A stretch of 64,000 bases of DNA from Xylaria sp. FL1777 (lineage: Eukaryota > Ascomycota > Sordariomycetes > Xylariales > Xylariaceae): assembly GCA_022578965.1 (NCBI GenBank), contig MU400514.1, forward strand, positions 186,001 through 250,000. The letters are read 5' to 3'. How positions within the stretch are numbered: position 1 is the stretch's first letter; the number at the start of each line of letters is the position of its first letter. The notes beneath the pieces are model-generated. The model worked only from the letters and a program-made list of their open reading frames with translations, was not told where the DNA came from and made no database searches. Below, piece by piece: positions 1 to 12,433 of this stretch. The translations under genes were made by a program, and so were the position numbers.

Positions 1-2718
1 CTTGTGACATGGTTGCATCCGTCACCGGTCTGTAGGCTGCGTATCTCGCCTAGGTTGATCAGCGCGCTATACGGAGAGTGACGATATGAAGAAGATACTT
101 CGATGGGTGGATAGGCGGGCGGGACTCAATCGTTGCACGGGATAGAAAATGTGCCGCAGCTTTGACTGATCGATCGTCTTGGCAGCCTGGGGAGGAAAAA
201 AAGGGTTGCGATCACTACCTACTTGGTTATTGCTTACTAGCTCTAGTCATCGGATCTGTATGGTAACACTGTGAGCGAAGCTATCGAAGGTAGGCGAGAT
301 GAGGTGCTCGGCATATCTACTCGCTCAGGACTCGACTACCTACTATACTGTACCATGTCAAGCCCCCAGAACGACGGTTAAGACGAGGGGGAAAGTCAAA
401 TCCCATGTGTTTGTGCTAACGGCATTCCTTTTGCAAAGCGTAGAATCCTCAATGGCGTTTCGAATACCCACGTTATCGCCGATAGATCATGACGAGATAA
501 GGTGCTCAACGGATGGAGATAAGTATAGCCCAGCCCGGGCTGTCTGAAACGCGGTTTGAGACGGGATGAGATGCTGCGGACAGTATGAGAAGAAGTCTCG
601 AAACGAAACAAAAATGGAACGGAGCGAAAGACATGTTTTGGCTCTGAGACCGGTTCGTTTTCCGATCATTCCACCCTTCCTCCTCATTTTCCTTGCCCTT
701 ATTTTTTTCGGCATTCCTTTTTCAAAGGTAAGAGAAGTTCAGATGAAAGTCCTTGCGGAAAGGAAGGGAAGTGGAGAGGGAGGTAGGGACGGTAGAGACG
801 GCCGGATGTGCATTCACGTGGTGGTGGGACAAGCTCCTTGCGTTAGTGTTAGATCAAATGCCTAGATTAGACAGATACATGGCAGGTTGTGTTCCTTCAA
901 CAAGGAACATCCTCTCGAACAGTACATGAAGTTCGAAACCTGGAGGCCGGCGGCGGGGAATATGCTTGCTTGCTTGCGGCTTACGAAGCTAACGTCAGCG
1001 CGGGGCATCAAGCTTCCGCACCACGCGGGAAGGAAAGGCATGTCTTCCAGGTGTGACAGCAGAGTTACCTAGATAGGGTACGGCACAGCGTAGAGCTTCT
1101 CAGGATTGTTCGATGCGGCGGGCTCTCACACACAGATCTTCGGGATGCAAGGAGCATGCGCAGTAGACAGTGTAGATAGCCTAAGATAGGTGCCTAGCCC
1201 GGGAAGGATGCTCCAGAAAGGCCGTGGCGCTAGCTATGTAGGTATCTACCAGTACCGTCTCTACGCATATCTGTCATTCTGAAGCTCGCTCGTCCGATGT
1301 GGCTGATTCTTCCTTCGCTCATGCACGCATGCCAACAAGCATTCGGCAAATAGATTAGTTCGTAGTCTTAGACGGGATAGGGGATAGGGGCGATACGGGA
1401 TTTGGAGTTTGGAGTTTGGAGTTTGGTGGAGATTACTCACGAAAAACTACGTCGGGCGAGGTGAGACGACGAGCTACAGTTGAGGGAGACGAGAAGGTCA
1501 TGCATGGTTAAGTGCAAGTTGGTAAGTTGGGTAGGTTTGGATCAGCCCCAAAACGTAGCCACGAATACGAGGGACGTTTGAGCCGAATTCTCGAGAAAGC
1601 GTCCTTATCGATTGTGATTTTGCTGTCGAAGAAAGACGTCGGTGGCGGCGGCTTTTCCGCTGCTGGAATCTACTTAGGTACCTGAAGTAAGCGTCCACAG
1701 GGTTGCGTTTTTGTAATCCTTCAAACACCACAACTACCTCGTGACCTGTCTGAGCCGATTATAGAAACAAGAGCTGAAAAAAAAAATCACGATGTTACAC
1801 TGCGCACGCAAGTCGCTGATCGTGGGCTTTCTACGGTATCTGGGTAATGCCTACGAGTTTGAGCCGAGGATGTTCAAGCTGTGGCTTGTGGCGCAATACG
1901 AGACGCGATGAAGTAGCATTCATTTACGGTGGGATGCAGAGTGTAGATCGATAGGTGAAATGAGGCTTCGAGTAGGCAGGTAGGTAGGTAATAGATAAAT
2001 AGATTCTTCATTTTGTGTTTGAGATTAATCATCTCGTAGGTTTAGGCGGCCATCAGCCTCCAATTGTCTAGACATAGTGCGACAGCTTCTCTAACCCCCC
2101 CGGCCCTCCCCTTTTCAGTGTGCGATGTGCACGCTCCCAATTTTTCCCAACGTCACCCCCTCAAACAAGAGAGGCCGCTGGTTAGGCCCTCATAGATACA
2201 AAGTGTGTGGATAAAATGATGCGTAGATAAATACAAGCGGGAAAATACTAGCCCTTATCGAATGATTATGCTTCTGGCTCGGCCGTTACAGATATTGTGA
2301 CATGATACGGTACCTAGCGCACTGGGTATCTTGGCTGCCGTTCAGTCGGTGGAATATGTCGCCCGGTAATGACACGGAAAATAGAGAAAAGCCATGGACG
2401 CCCAAAGATGATACAGGATAGGAGGTCAAATAGGAAAAGTTTGAAACGGAACCGACGGAATAAAAGCGTAGAGTAAAGGGACTGGAGCGAGAAGATCGCA
2501 GTGAAGATATGGTAATAAATACTAGGAATAAAAAGCCAATAAAATAATGATGTCTGAATGCTTCCCATGCAAGTATGCAAATGAATGTATGCTGGTCGGC
2601 CGTGAGTCATGAATAAGACGAGTGATCGTAAGAATGTAATGAATGAAATAAGGCCGTAGATCATAAATAACGGTTGCGGTACTAATGGATGGCAGCCGCC
2701 CTTTTGGGGGGGAGTGAT
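1..2718. other. Intergenic, no recognisable gene
   Basis: All reading frames here are short (at most about 116 codons), begin at arbitrary ATGs and show no domain, splice pattern or composition typical of the real genes further right. The right end (about 2300-2718) is probably the 3' UTR and downstream flank of the minus-strand gene that ends at 2719. Confidence 0.6.
1401..1426. repeat. 7-bp tandem repeat (TTTGGAG)n
   Basis: The unit tttggag is repeated just under four times, directly after a short gggataggggcgat stretch. It is a simple-sequence repeat in non-coding DNA. Confidence 0.8.
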
Positions 2719-5096
2719 TTATGCGTTGACGGTGGTCTGTTGAGGTTGGAAGACAGCGGCCGTGAGGAATACATCGCCGCCGCGGGTCGGCGAGTTCTTC
2801 ATGGGCGGCGAGGGCGCAGGAGGCGACAGCGGTGGGGGTCTGCTCGAAGCTGTCGCAGCAGTCGCCGGGCCGTTGCGACCCAAGACATCATAACTGTGGG
2901 CGTGATGCAACGCTCTCTTCTGGCGGTGAGTCGATCGCTGCGACAGGGGTTCGGGGCTGCTAGCGCCTTCGTTGAGCCTGGTGAACTCGTTTTCCACGTC
3001 TTCGAGGAGGGCGTAGACGTCGCTGTCGGCGTAGACGCGGATGCTCTCCATCCGCTCGAGCGCCGTCTGTGTGCTGCTGCTCAGACGGCTCCGGTGCGAC
3101 TTGCCATCCTCGATCTCCTCCTCGATAATAGCCGAGGGTACCCGCGCGACAACCCGCTGAGGGGAAGACGACGGCGACGGCGAAGAACAGTCGAGGAACG
3201 TGGTACCTTTGGTGGGGCTGCGAGGTGGTGTCGCGACATCGGTGGCATTGGGTTGCGTTCGCAGACCCATGGCGTGTTGGAGCGTTTCACTGCTACCGCC
3301 AAGACCGGTGGTGGCAGACATTGCGGCGGCGGCGGCAACGTGCTCTAGCAGCTTCTGTCGGACGCGCGTGCGCCTGTTCTCAGCATGCTCGAGCTTGGTA
3401 ACCCAGTCGTCGATGGACGCATCGAGCTCTGCTAGCGTCTCTTCCTGCTTCAGCATGGACTCGTAGCTAAACTTGGCCACGCGGGGCGATCGGAGGTACT
3501 GGCAAACTCGTGACTGTAGATTACGGCGTCCAGCACGGAGGGATGTGTATGTGTGGCGAAGATACTCTGTTCTCTCATCGAGCTGGCGGAGTTCCTGTTG
3601 GGTGTTAATATACAAGCTTCGTTTTATAGTAAGAAGAACCAAGTCGGCTTACCTTGGAGAGGTTGTCCACGTCCTCCCTTCTCAACACCTCAAACCTCGC
3701 CGCTTGACCAAGAGCCTGTCTTTGTAGGTGCATAGTTTCTGCCTGGTCCAACCTCGTCACAGCGTCCTTGGGCCTGTATCCTTGGGGTAGTGTCTCGAAA
3801 GCCCTCCTTTCCGTGCTCAGGCTCCTTTTTGACTCGGTCCGTCTGTGCTTGGTGCCAATAAGGGTACCGTCGGTCCGCTTTCTGGGGCGACCACGCTCCA
3901 TGATACTTCCGGAATCGGACTGTCCTCTCTTGTGAGCCGTCGAAGGGCAACTGCGTACTTGCATATCATGGTCAGGCTTAGGAACCGAGGGGATATCCGT
4001 AGAATTCTGAGGTACCACAGTTGTTCCGGCCGAATGTGGCTTTTCCCAAGGAGATGGGGAGCGGCGTGAATCCGGGGGAGCTGAGATCGGAGTTGGAATG
4101 GTCGAGTTTGTATAAGTCGTGGCGGACCTTGGTGTCGCTGTTGAAACTGTGGCAGAAAGGGGCGTGAAGGGTGTGAAAGCAGCCCGTGTCCTTGGCGACT
4201 CGTCTGGGCGAGGTGGCCGTACTGGTTGGTCCTGTTGATTACTCCCTGATCTGAGCCGGCTCAGCGAGAGTTTTTGAGCAAGCGTCGGGAACGTTCCAGT
4301 GTGATTACCTGGAATTGTGAGCGGTGCCAGGTCCTTCGGGGAAAGAGGTTGCCTTGCAGGCATTTTTGTAAGGCTTGGTGTAACCGATCTGCCATTATTA
4401 CATGCAACTCGTGCCTCCGAGGTCTCATGCGAATCTCTCGACTCTGCACGTAAGTTCAGCCGTAGGGTATTGACGGGAGTACTGATTGAACGTTCATGAA
4501 GGGCTGGTCGTCCTGGAATTGTAGCTAGATGTCGTTAACACCGGCTCTAGCCAAGGCTTTGATCCCAACTTACGGGAGTCCATTGACACCTCCTGTACCG
4601 TCGTCATCGGCCCAAGTTCGGGGACGCTGACCTTCCTCCTCCGGGTCAAGTTGTGCTCCTTGATCCTCAACAGAAGCCCATTTGATAGTCCTGGTTTATC
4701 TGACTTGTCTGGGCACTGGCCCATTGCAATAACGTGTGCTTGATCCAGATCAAGAGGTTTTGCTGCCGTAACCGGCGGCAGCTGCCTTTCCTTAGGAAAT
4801 AGCTGATACTTGCGCCCTTCTTGGTTGTGCATCCTCCAAGCGAACGGCTTCTTCTCGTCCGCAGAGTGAATGGAGACTAACTGCATTGAACAATTCATGA
4901 GTTATGTTGGCTCTCAAGGGACTCTTAGAGCATGGTGGTGAAGGGACCTTACCGACTCCGTGGAGGCTTTGGCGGAAAAGGTATTTGCTATATAGCTCCG
5001 GAGACTGTTGGCATCGCCATCACTGTCTACCATGCAAGCTGCTATATGGGCCATCTCCACACACGACCCTATGTACAGGCAGACCGTAGACCGCAA
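2719..5096 (-). CDS. Uds1-domain protein (up-regulated during septation family)
   Basis: Four exons: 5096-4953, 4880-4574, 4443-3653 and 3594-2719, giving 705 aa. Introns start GTAAGG, GTAAGT and GTAAGC and end in CAG, and frame is kept across all three joins. The N-terminal half is Ser/Pro/Thr/Arg-rich and probably disordered. The recognisable part spans the last junction (about residues 375-500): a run with AETMHLQRQALGQAARFEVL then EDVDNLSKELRQLDERTEYL, followed by a long predicted coiled coil. This matches the fungal Uds1 domain, named from a fission-yeast gene induced during septation. The C-terminal third is again low complexity. A role in septum formation or the cell cortex is inferred from the family only. 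The start is the least certain point: in-frame ATGs at 5096, 5054 and 5033 are all possible. Confidence 0.82.
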
Positions 5097-5549
5097 AAAG
5101 GAAGTGAAACGGGTCTACGCTGTAGAAACCTGGAAAGTGCTTTTCGCAACAGGAAATGATAGGTTGGCAAATATGATGATTAAGTTTATAATATACAGGT
5201 AATGCTAGTTAAAGAATGGGCGTGTGTCGAACATAGCCGGAGATGAGCTCACGCAAGGTTTCTCGCTTTGAGACAAGACGGCAAGGGAGCGCAAACACTA
5301 TGGGGGATGATATAAAGATGGACATATAGCAGCAGGAAACAGAGGACAAGGACGGTTGGAGGTTGCAGCAGTATGCTTGCACTTAATGCAGGTGATATAC
5401 CTCGTGCATATGTATAGTATGTCATTAACAAGGTGTGAAGAGACCTGTGCTCTTTCTTTTTGGGTGAAACGAGACGAATAGGTGTGTCTGTTCGAGGGAT
5501 CCGTACTGAGGACGCTGGCGACTCTGGATCGAGCACAATAGCCCTAGAT

Positions 5550-5576
5550 AAGTGCTCCCAAGTGCTCCCAAGTCCT
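5550..5576. repeat. 10-bp tandem repeat (AAGTGCTCCC)n
   Basis: Two full copies and a diverged partial third copy (aagtcctc). A 14-bp perfect palindrome, CTACACTAGTGTAG, lies nearby at 5781-5794. No transposon termini could be assigned around either. Confidence 0.7.
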
Positions 5577-6603
5577 CACGACGGCCATCAGTCAGCCCCT
5601 TGTCGTCTACACTGCACTATTCCGGACCCCCCATGTCCCTCGAACTCGTGGTGTTGCCTGCTAGCGCGCTGTAAGACATCTCGTGCAGACTCCCTAGTGT
5701 ACCCTAGTGTAGTCCCCTCCGTGAGGCGTGCTCTGGCGGTAGGGACAGGCGATACGACGATACCCCAGGAATAGTGTATGCTACACTAGTGTAGGCAGAT
5801 GGCATCGGGGTTGCTTACCACAACAGTTTAGATCCAACGGGCAACCTGAAGGGGTTCCAGATCCCAGATGGCTGCAAGGATAGGGGTTTACTGAAACGAC
5901 TTACCGTTGTAACTAGGTACACTAGCCAGGGCAGACCAGGGGTACAGTTGCTTTGACCCCAACAGCCAAGACCGTCTCCGACAAGTCCCCCTGTCGGTCC
6001 CCTTGCCAGTACCTTGCAACCGAGCACAGTACCTCGAGCTCCCCCATGCTGCAGCACCAGCAGTGCACTGTCAGCGTGACAGAAAGACTTCTCACAGAGT
6101 GGACAGAAGTGGGTTCAACCAGAGTCCTGCCGCCGTCCCGTGTATAATTGCCATTGGCACTTTATTTTTTATCTTTTTTTATTTTTTTTTTATTTCTCTT
6201 CCTGGCTGCGATAATAACCTTTATTCTTTCAAGCAAGTATACACTTTTGTTTCGTTTCGAATCACGAATGTGTTGAAACTGTCTACACTTATAATGCATA
6301 GAGGAGACCAATGCGAATCCAGCTAAAGAGTTCAATTTTGTGGGTACTAGTTTAAACTATCCAGAGGGTTAGGGGTTAGTTAGAAACAGCTGGATAAATG
6401 CACTAGATAATAGCGTTTTCTGGTGTTCTATGTAGAGTGGCCGGTCTCTCGTTGGTTGGTCACTGGTGAGTCCCACTTCTAGAGTGGGAACAAAAAGAAA
6501 CACGCGGGTTTTTATACACTACATATGTTGTAGACTACCTACCTAAACATACCAGAATGTTTCCCAGAAGGATCTTTCGTAGTATAGTTGCGAGTATTTG
6601 CAA

Positions 6604-7766
6604 TCAATGATTGGACCATTTCTGGTTAGGATTTGAAACAGCTCGTCCGACGGTATTGATTGCTAGGAAGTGGTGCAGTAATGTAACCCATCGAACCGCT
6701 TGGGAGTTGGTATTAATATGAGCCTCTCTCATCCACCAAGTTATATTTTGAGGGCGAGAATACGAAGTGGTGAGTGCGCACACCTTAGTAGTCATAGTAT
6801 CCCCAATATGGAGGGCGTCTGTAGAGAGATTCGCCGCAACTAACCAGGTCGACACCATGATCCGCTATCACCGTAGTATCAGCCTGCAGGTGGATATGAA
6901 TATCTAGAAAACGTGTGGGACTTCAGAAAAGCAGCGCTCCTAAGAAGCGATAAGAGTGATGGTATAGATACAGGTATGACGGCATATGCAAGCCGTGGGT
7001 ATTTGATATAACTATCATGCGATTGACTAGAAACAAAGCGAGTTGAGAAACAATCAGTGATACTACTCAACCTAAATTCGATGGAACTGGTTCCTGGTAT
7101 GCGGGTATACCTGGGCCGGTGGGAGGATAACGAAGTGTTATATGAAACTAGAGTCAAACTGGAGTGTTTTAGACATACTACGCAATACATGTTCTCCTCT
7201 GATCCTTATCAGTAAAATGGTTTCCCAGCTCAGATGCCGATCATAAAGGCTATGCAGCTCATCTCATCTCATCTCATCATGATTAGCCCAACTGCCGCTG
7301 CAGATGGAGGAATATGTTCATCCTTCACATTGGCATCCCGCATTCAGTCGGCGTCAAATGTGGCTTGCATGAAACTTCCCACGCTCCTATAAACGTTTAT
7401 GATTGCCATTCTAGGAGTACTCTGCATCAGCCACAATTTCATACCACCAGAAAATAGATTCTTCGGACATCGAATTGCCGATCGACGAGAAGTTGTCCTA
7501 TCTATGGATTCTTCGAGATGCGGAATCTGAGGGATCAGGTTTTTGACTTGCCCCTTCGACTCGTGACAGAGCATGCAAGTAGACTAGCCCGTTGTCAGGA
7601 AGATTGGCCGTACATACAGCGGAGAATTTCCCTCGTGGGTTGAGGTTTCAGGGAATCGATACCCATAGAACAAGCCGCCGTAGCTGATTGGCTCACAATA
7701 ATTCCCGCATGAATCATTTCGAGTATGTAAGGGCACTGCTAAATGCAGCGAGGAAGAAAACGCCAA
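6604..7766 (-). pseudogene. Decayed ankyrin-repeat-like gene fragment
   Basis: Read on the minus strand, several broken frames in consistent N-to-C order carry pieces resembling ankyrin-repeat cores. They are SLHLAVPLHTRND and GNSPLYV (about 7760-7590), TPRMAIINVYRSVGSFMQA (about 7430-7350), RLAYAVIPVSIPSLLSLL (about 7010-6950) and VTLLHHFLAI (about 6690-6660). Each resembles the TPLHxAxxxGxxxxVxxLL pattern but is interrupted by stops and frame changes, and no splice model rescues a continuous protein. The reading is of a mutated relic of an ankyrin gene, perhaps related to the multi-ankyrin genes common in filamentous fungi. The limits are approximate. Individually each match is weak; the case rests on several falling on one strand in order. 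Confidence 0.38.
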
Positions 7767-9400
7767 AAGCGGGCATGCGGAGGATCAGATCATGATCTCA
7801 ACCACAACTGATGCGAATTCAAGGCTAATTTAGTATCAGTTGTCATCGTAGTATCCAAGGTGAAGTACCGATCTCTTAAGGCATTTACATGTAATATGCC
7901 AAACAAGCGTACGTCATGCGATCCTCACACCGGAAACGCACCGGGGCGTGTTCCGGTGATGAGATCTTCGTGGGGATGCCATGTTCACCGAGCTCGGAAG
8001 TCGGCGCCGGCTGATGGCAGCACCAGCAATCCATCCGTGTGTGGCGATTCATGGTAAGGTATTAATTCAACAGATATGTTATATGTTGGCGGGTAACCAT
8101 GATTGGCCTAATACCCCGCGCGTGAAAGTCATTGTGATTTTGCTTTTTCAAAGCGTGGACTTTGCAAAAAGAACATATCGACATGAATAATGTGAGATAT
8201 CAGAAATCTATACTGTATAGCACATCCATCAGCATATAACACACTACGGGATCTCGCTTAAGTAGTACCGTTAGCTACTACGTACAAAGTGTTAGTTGGT
8301 CCTATGCAGTAGGTTATCTAGTGAAGAATTATCAGCGAATACGTATGTACATGTAGTTAGACTGAGTGGAAAGAAAAATCCGGCTACTGTAGGCACTTTG
8401 CTTATAAGTATGCAGCGAACTGTATACTTACGGCACGGCATCGCGATATGGTAAGTATGCATATACTAGGGGTGATGGAAAGTACCTACATGTACAGTAT
8501 ATGTAGATAGGTGGCTGGGTAACTTGCCTATTATCGCTTTCGGTATGCCGTCATTCCTTCCAAGTTGAGGTAAGTGCTGACCATAATCGAAAACAAACGG
8601 CTTGGCATTGCTTCAAATCATATTCTTTTCTCAACCTCTTGTCACTCCTTTGCAGTGTAGTAGGCTATTGACCAATAAGTGTTTTGTTTTGTTTTTTTGC
8701 CTTTGCCTTGGTCTGAGGTAACCCGTTTCTTTCATCATCTATCTATTTGGATAAGTTATGCCTATAACAGAGAGGTGTGAGAAATCACTGTATTAACGAT
8801 AGCTTCTTATGATGATGGCGTTTCCGGAATGTTCCAGTTCCACTGTAAAAGTTTATGTTATACCGGTAGTGCAGACGGGGTTTAGCCAGACTAGGCCGGC
8901 TACCCCTGTGAGCAACCCGGATCAGCCAGGAACAGTTCCTGGAATGAGCCTATCGGGGTTTGACCGTCACCTGTCCTTTTACGGAACTTGCCATCCCAGG
9001 AACCCGTGAGGGTTGAGTCTTTTTCCGTCTTAACGTCCCTTGGCAACAGAGGTAAGTATAGACTAATTTACCCATGCCACTCCACTGCTTATCAGACTCT
9101 GAAAGCGAGTTCTTCGCTTCGACTATGGCATTATTTATTATGACAGTGCTCTACTGAAAGCCGTGCGACAACGCCAGTATTTGTATACCACGTATGTGGT
9201 GTTTTGACCCAGCTGCAAATTCGTACCGGGTCAGTCCCTGGGCGGTACTGCGTATGGATCTGGACATGAAACTACCCGCTGGACTCTGTTTCAGCCCCGG
9301 CCGAATCGCCCCGGCCGGAGGGGCGAGTGAGCGTCCAAACCGTCTGCTGCGGGGCTCCATGCGGTGTCCAAATTTATCTCCCGGCGACCTGCAACTCGTT

Positions 9401-9430
9401 GGGCTTCTGGGCTTCTGGGCTCCTGGGCTC
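9401..9430. repeat. 8-bp tandem repeat (GGGCTTCT)n
   Basis: Nearly four units (gggcttct twice, then gggctcct and gggctcga) lie within a GC-rich island in otherwise gene-free DNA. Confidence 0.75.
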
Positions 9431-12007
9431 GACATGGAGAGGACCACTCTGGGTAACACGAGATCGGTGGCGGCGTGCGAGTGGCCCAGAAAACAGGAAG
9501 CCTACGGCGATAAGAAGAGGGGGGGGTCGACTTGGAGGTTTTACCAATGCCGTTACGTCTCCGGACGTTGCGTAACACGCCGTATCGTATCGCCAACCAG
9601 ATAGCTAATCGTGGGAGAGCTCTCACCAGTGAGCACACGCTACATCGTCTATCGTAAACGTCTGACTTGCTTTAGCATGGCTATTAAGCTTGCTTGCGCT
9701 ATAGGGACTGCATTCATCTTGTTCCTCAACTTCATGAACAGCGCATAAGACACGGCGCTGCTTCGGGCGTTATGTCGTGTAATACTTACTTACTCAGCAA
9801 GCGGCAGCAACCTTTGAACCGTCGAAGATATATTTGTAAGTGTCTCATATAGCCATGAATGGCACTAAATTACTCAGCTATACGTTCAAGGGGGGGTTGA
9901 GGGCGAGGGGTTTTAGAGGGTTTTCATCTTCATTAACACCTCTGGAAGACTCATAAGCTTTACTACCTTCCGTAAATGCCTGTGCAAATAGTCTTGGGAC
10001 TCGAGAGGCAAAGTGGGGGTTACCCTATACACTTCCTATATCATTTATACCTATCTACCTAGGCTTTCTAGAATTTATCTAGCCGTAAAGCCGTGTTCCT
10101 TGGCAACCTCCATGACTAACCAAGTAGCCGAGTGACAGACGCACAGACAACCTAACCTACCATGTTACCTATTCCATGTTACTTACTGCATATCCCCCGC
10201 TCACCAACTTCACAAGGTATACTACATAGGTAAAAGGACCTCGACAGGAGTCAAGGGGCCCTTGCCACGATACATAACCCACCAAGGGGCACTTTGATCC
10301 TGAATTAACTTGCGGCCGCTGTTACCTACACTGTACTGCGGAGATCGGCTACAGTATTGGCTCGGTTAGCAGGACCCATGAGGATATCCGTCACAGGCGC
10401 AAAACCGCCCAGGGCATGGACAATCTCAAATAGGTACCACTTTACGCCCAACCATGTCCTCTCACTACCTTCACTTATGTCAGAGACATCGCCCACCCCG
10501 AGCCCTGGTTATATTAGGCTTCGAGTTCGTTATCATGCCCGAGATCGGCGAGGGTATATAGGGATTAGGGCCTTGGGACGGTCACATATTACCAGGTTTT
10601 TCTCAGTTCTGGCCCCGTGAAATTACACTAGCAAGGCAAAGAGCCGCAGAGACGGTTCTAAACCCCGGCTCCTATAGCCCTCGCGAGTATATAATACGCA
10701 AATCAGCTATACAACGCTCTGTTAAGTAATTTTTTATACGGAGGCGTATAATACTGGGAGTGGTATACTAATACACTAAGTATGTTCTCCTTTTCCTAGC
10801 ATTGGAGGAGACCCGCAATTCCCCGCTGACGGCATCTGGCCCAAGGTGATATCACAATGCATGGCGATGCTTGTCTGCTGTAACCGGCATGCCAGCACCT
10901 GTCTGCGTTCGGCGGATGATAATGTGATTGAGGCATACTCCAGATGCATCGCCCTATAAGGGGGGGATGTGTGGTTGGTGGCAGAAAGACCCAAGCAGCT
11001 TTGCTGGCAGCTCGTCACCGTCACATTTTTATTTCCCATTCTCGAGTGAAGCTGCGTATCGTCGCCATGTTGTTGGTCGAGAGGCCAACTCCCCTGTTTC
11101 GTTCATTCCATTGTTTACACCCCGCTTCTGTATAGCTCCAGACCCAGCTGCAGGCGTACTTGTTGATGCCCGTTCATCCCAAGAACACGAAGCAAGTTGC
11201 ATCTGATGAAGCGGGAGTCTACGGAAGGTCCCGCAGTCGTTACTACGACGGTTCATCACAGCTGATACCTGTCAGCTGGCCTTGACACGGACGCTGGGTC
11301 CACGGTAGCGTAGCCTCGCCTGCGATTACCTGCTTTATACGCGCGTGACTTGGTTCACGATTCGCGATACGAGATCCAACTGCTAAGATGATAGGCGGTT
11401 GATTGATTCTTAATGTTGGGGTCAAGGGGGAGTTCATCTCAACTCGTGGCGTGGCATGCTTTAAATGGACTGGGGGCTGTCATCACGGCCTCTTTGGGGT
11501 TGGGCTGGAAGTCTCGATGAACAATTGGAAATTGAGTCTCAATTATGGAAGTGTCTGGACCTCAAGTATCTCATACTTTAATGATGGAAATTAAATACCT
11601 GGATCACTGCGTTCTTCCTACGGAAGCCCGAGGTGAGACATACATTTTCTACGTTCACACATAGGCCTTGGTTGGCCAGTCTGGAGGCCTTCGATGTTGT
11701 CTCTATTCATTGACTATTATACCGTTGCAACTCATATTGCCCGCCAACGCATTCATCCTTATCTCGCGCCCCTTAAACAATATCCCGTATTGTATGAAAT
11801 TAGGATGAGCGTATGAAGCGCCTGACTCTTTCTCATGGTTGGCCAGGTAAGTAACATCTTTGAGCTCGACACATTTCACCAAAGCCTTATCGCTCTCATT
11901 TCGGTCTAACTGCATCAGCACCCTTCTCGTAGGACCGCACATATCGGAGGACAACTCATGCACGGTGGTGCTTCGGTTCGTTTCCCGATGAAGCAACACG
12001 ACTCCGA

Positions 12008-12433
12008 TCACACAGGCGATTCCATATTCGCTAGAACGACCCTATAGCCATCAGGGTCCTCGAACGTGGTACCGCAGCGGTCCCAGTATGGATTGAAGCT
12101 CTTGACGGGCTCGAAGCCCTTGCTCTTCATGCGCGCCACAGCGTCGCTGTACAGCTTCTCGTTCGGGATGTAGAAGACCAGCAGGTTATCCTGCGTTGGC
12201 GCTCGTCCTGCGTCGTGATCGACATTTGAGGTGAATTCGAGGTGGTATTCTGACGAGGAAGATCCTAGTAGTATACCGTCGAAGCCCTCGTGGCCGCCGA
12301 ACGTGAATTTCACCTCGAATCCCAGCCCGTCGACGTAGAAGGGGATGAGAGCCGGGATCGAGTCGGTGGGCCTCGCCACGCGGAGATGAGCCCGCGCTGC
12401 GAAAAGAGGGTTGTCTGAGCCGTTGTTTGACAT
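12008..12433 (-). CDS. VOC-superfamily (glyoxalase/bleomycin-resistance fold) protein
   Basis: Single exon, 141 aa. After a short leader the protein has the paired beta-alpha-beta-beta-beta layout of the vicinal-oxygen-chelate fold. HLRVARPTDSIPALIPFYVD-GLGF (about residues 17-40) is the opening module and TFEDPDGYRVVLAN (about 124-137) is the typical closing strand. It most resembles the small stand-alone YycE-like group of bacterial and fungal proteins. VOC proteins bind a metal or small hydrophobic ligand; the substrate cannot be told from sequence, and calling it a glyoxalase would overreach. The length fits a single-domain pair. It stands alone, with no intact gene within 2 kb on the start side or about 7 kb beyond its end. 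A one-exon enzyme of this type may derive from bacterial transfer, but only a phylogeny could show that. Confidence 0.82.
   Translation of the reverse strand: MSNNGSDNPLFAARAHLRVARPTDSIPALIPFYVDGLGFEVKFTFGGHEGFDGILLGSSSSEYHLEFTSNVDHDAGRAPTQDNLLVFYIPNEKLYSDAVARMKSKGFEPVKSFNPYWDRCGTTFEDPDGYRVVLANMESPV

Larger units (their letters stand above)
5097..12007. other. Long gene-poor interval
   Basis: Almost 7 kb without an intact gene. Composition varies: AT-rich stretches (6150-6600, 8200-8800, 9650-10350) alternate with GC-richer islands (5440-6130, 9190-9600, 10350-10650). Open frames are short and often present on both strands of the same island. The only protein-like signal is the decayed ankyrin-type sequence listed separately at about 6604-7766. 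The 102-codon frame at 11703-12011 (-) starts just inside the end of the VOC gene, resembles no known family, and is probably its 3' UTR. Confidence 0.6.

Noticed and set aside
9151..9638. Overlapping 102-136 codon frames on both strands of a GC-rich island
   Set aside because: Open frames on opposite strands of GC-rich DNA are expected by chance; no motif or splice pattern.
11703..12011. 102-codon minus-strand frame overlapping the end of the VOC gene
   Set aside because: No recognisable family; overlaps the VOC stop and fits a 3' UTR.
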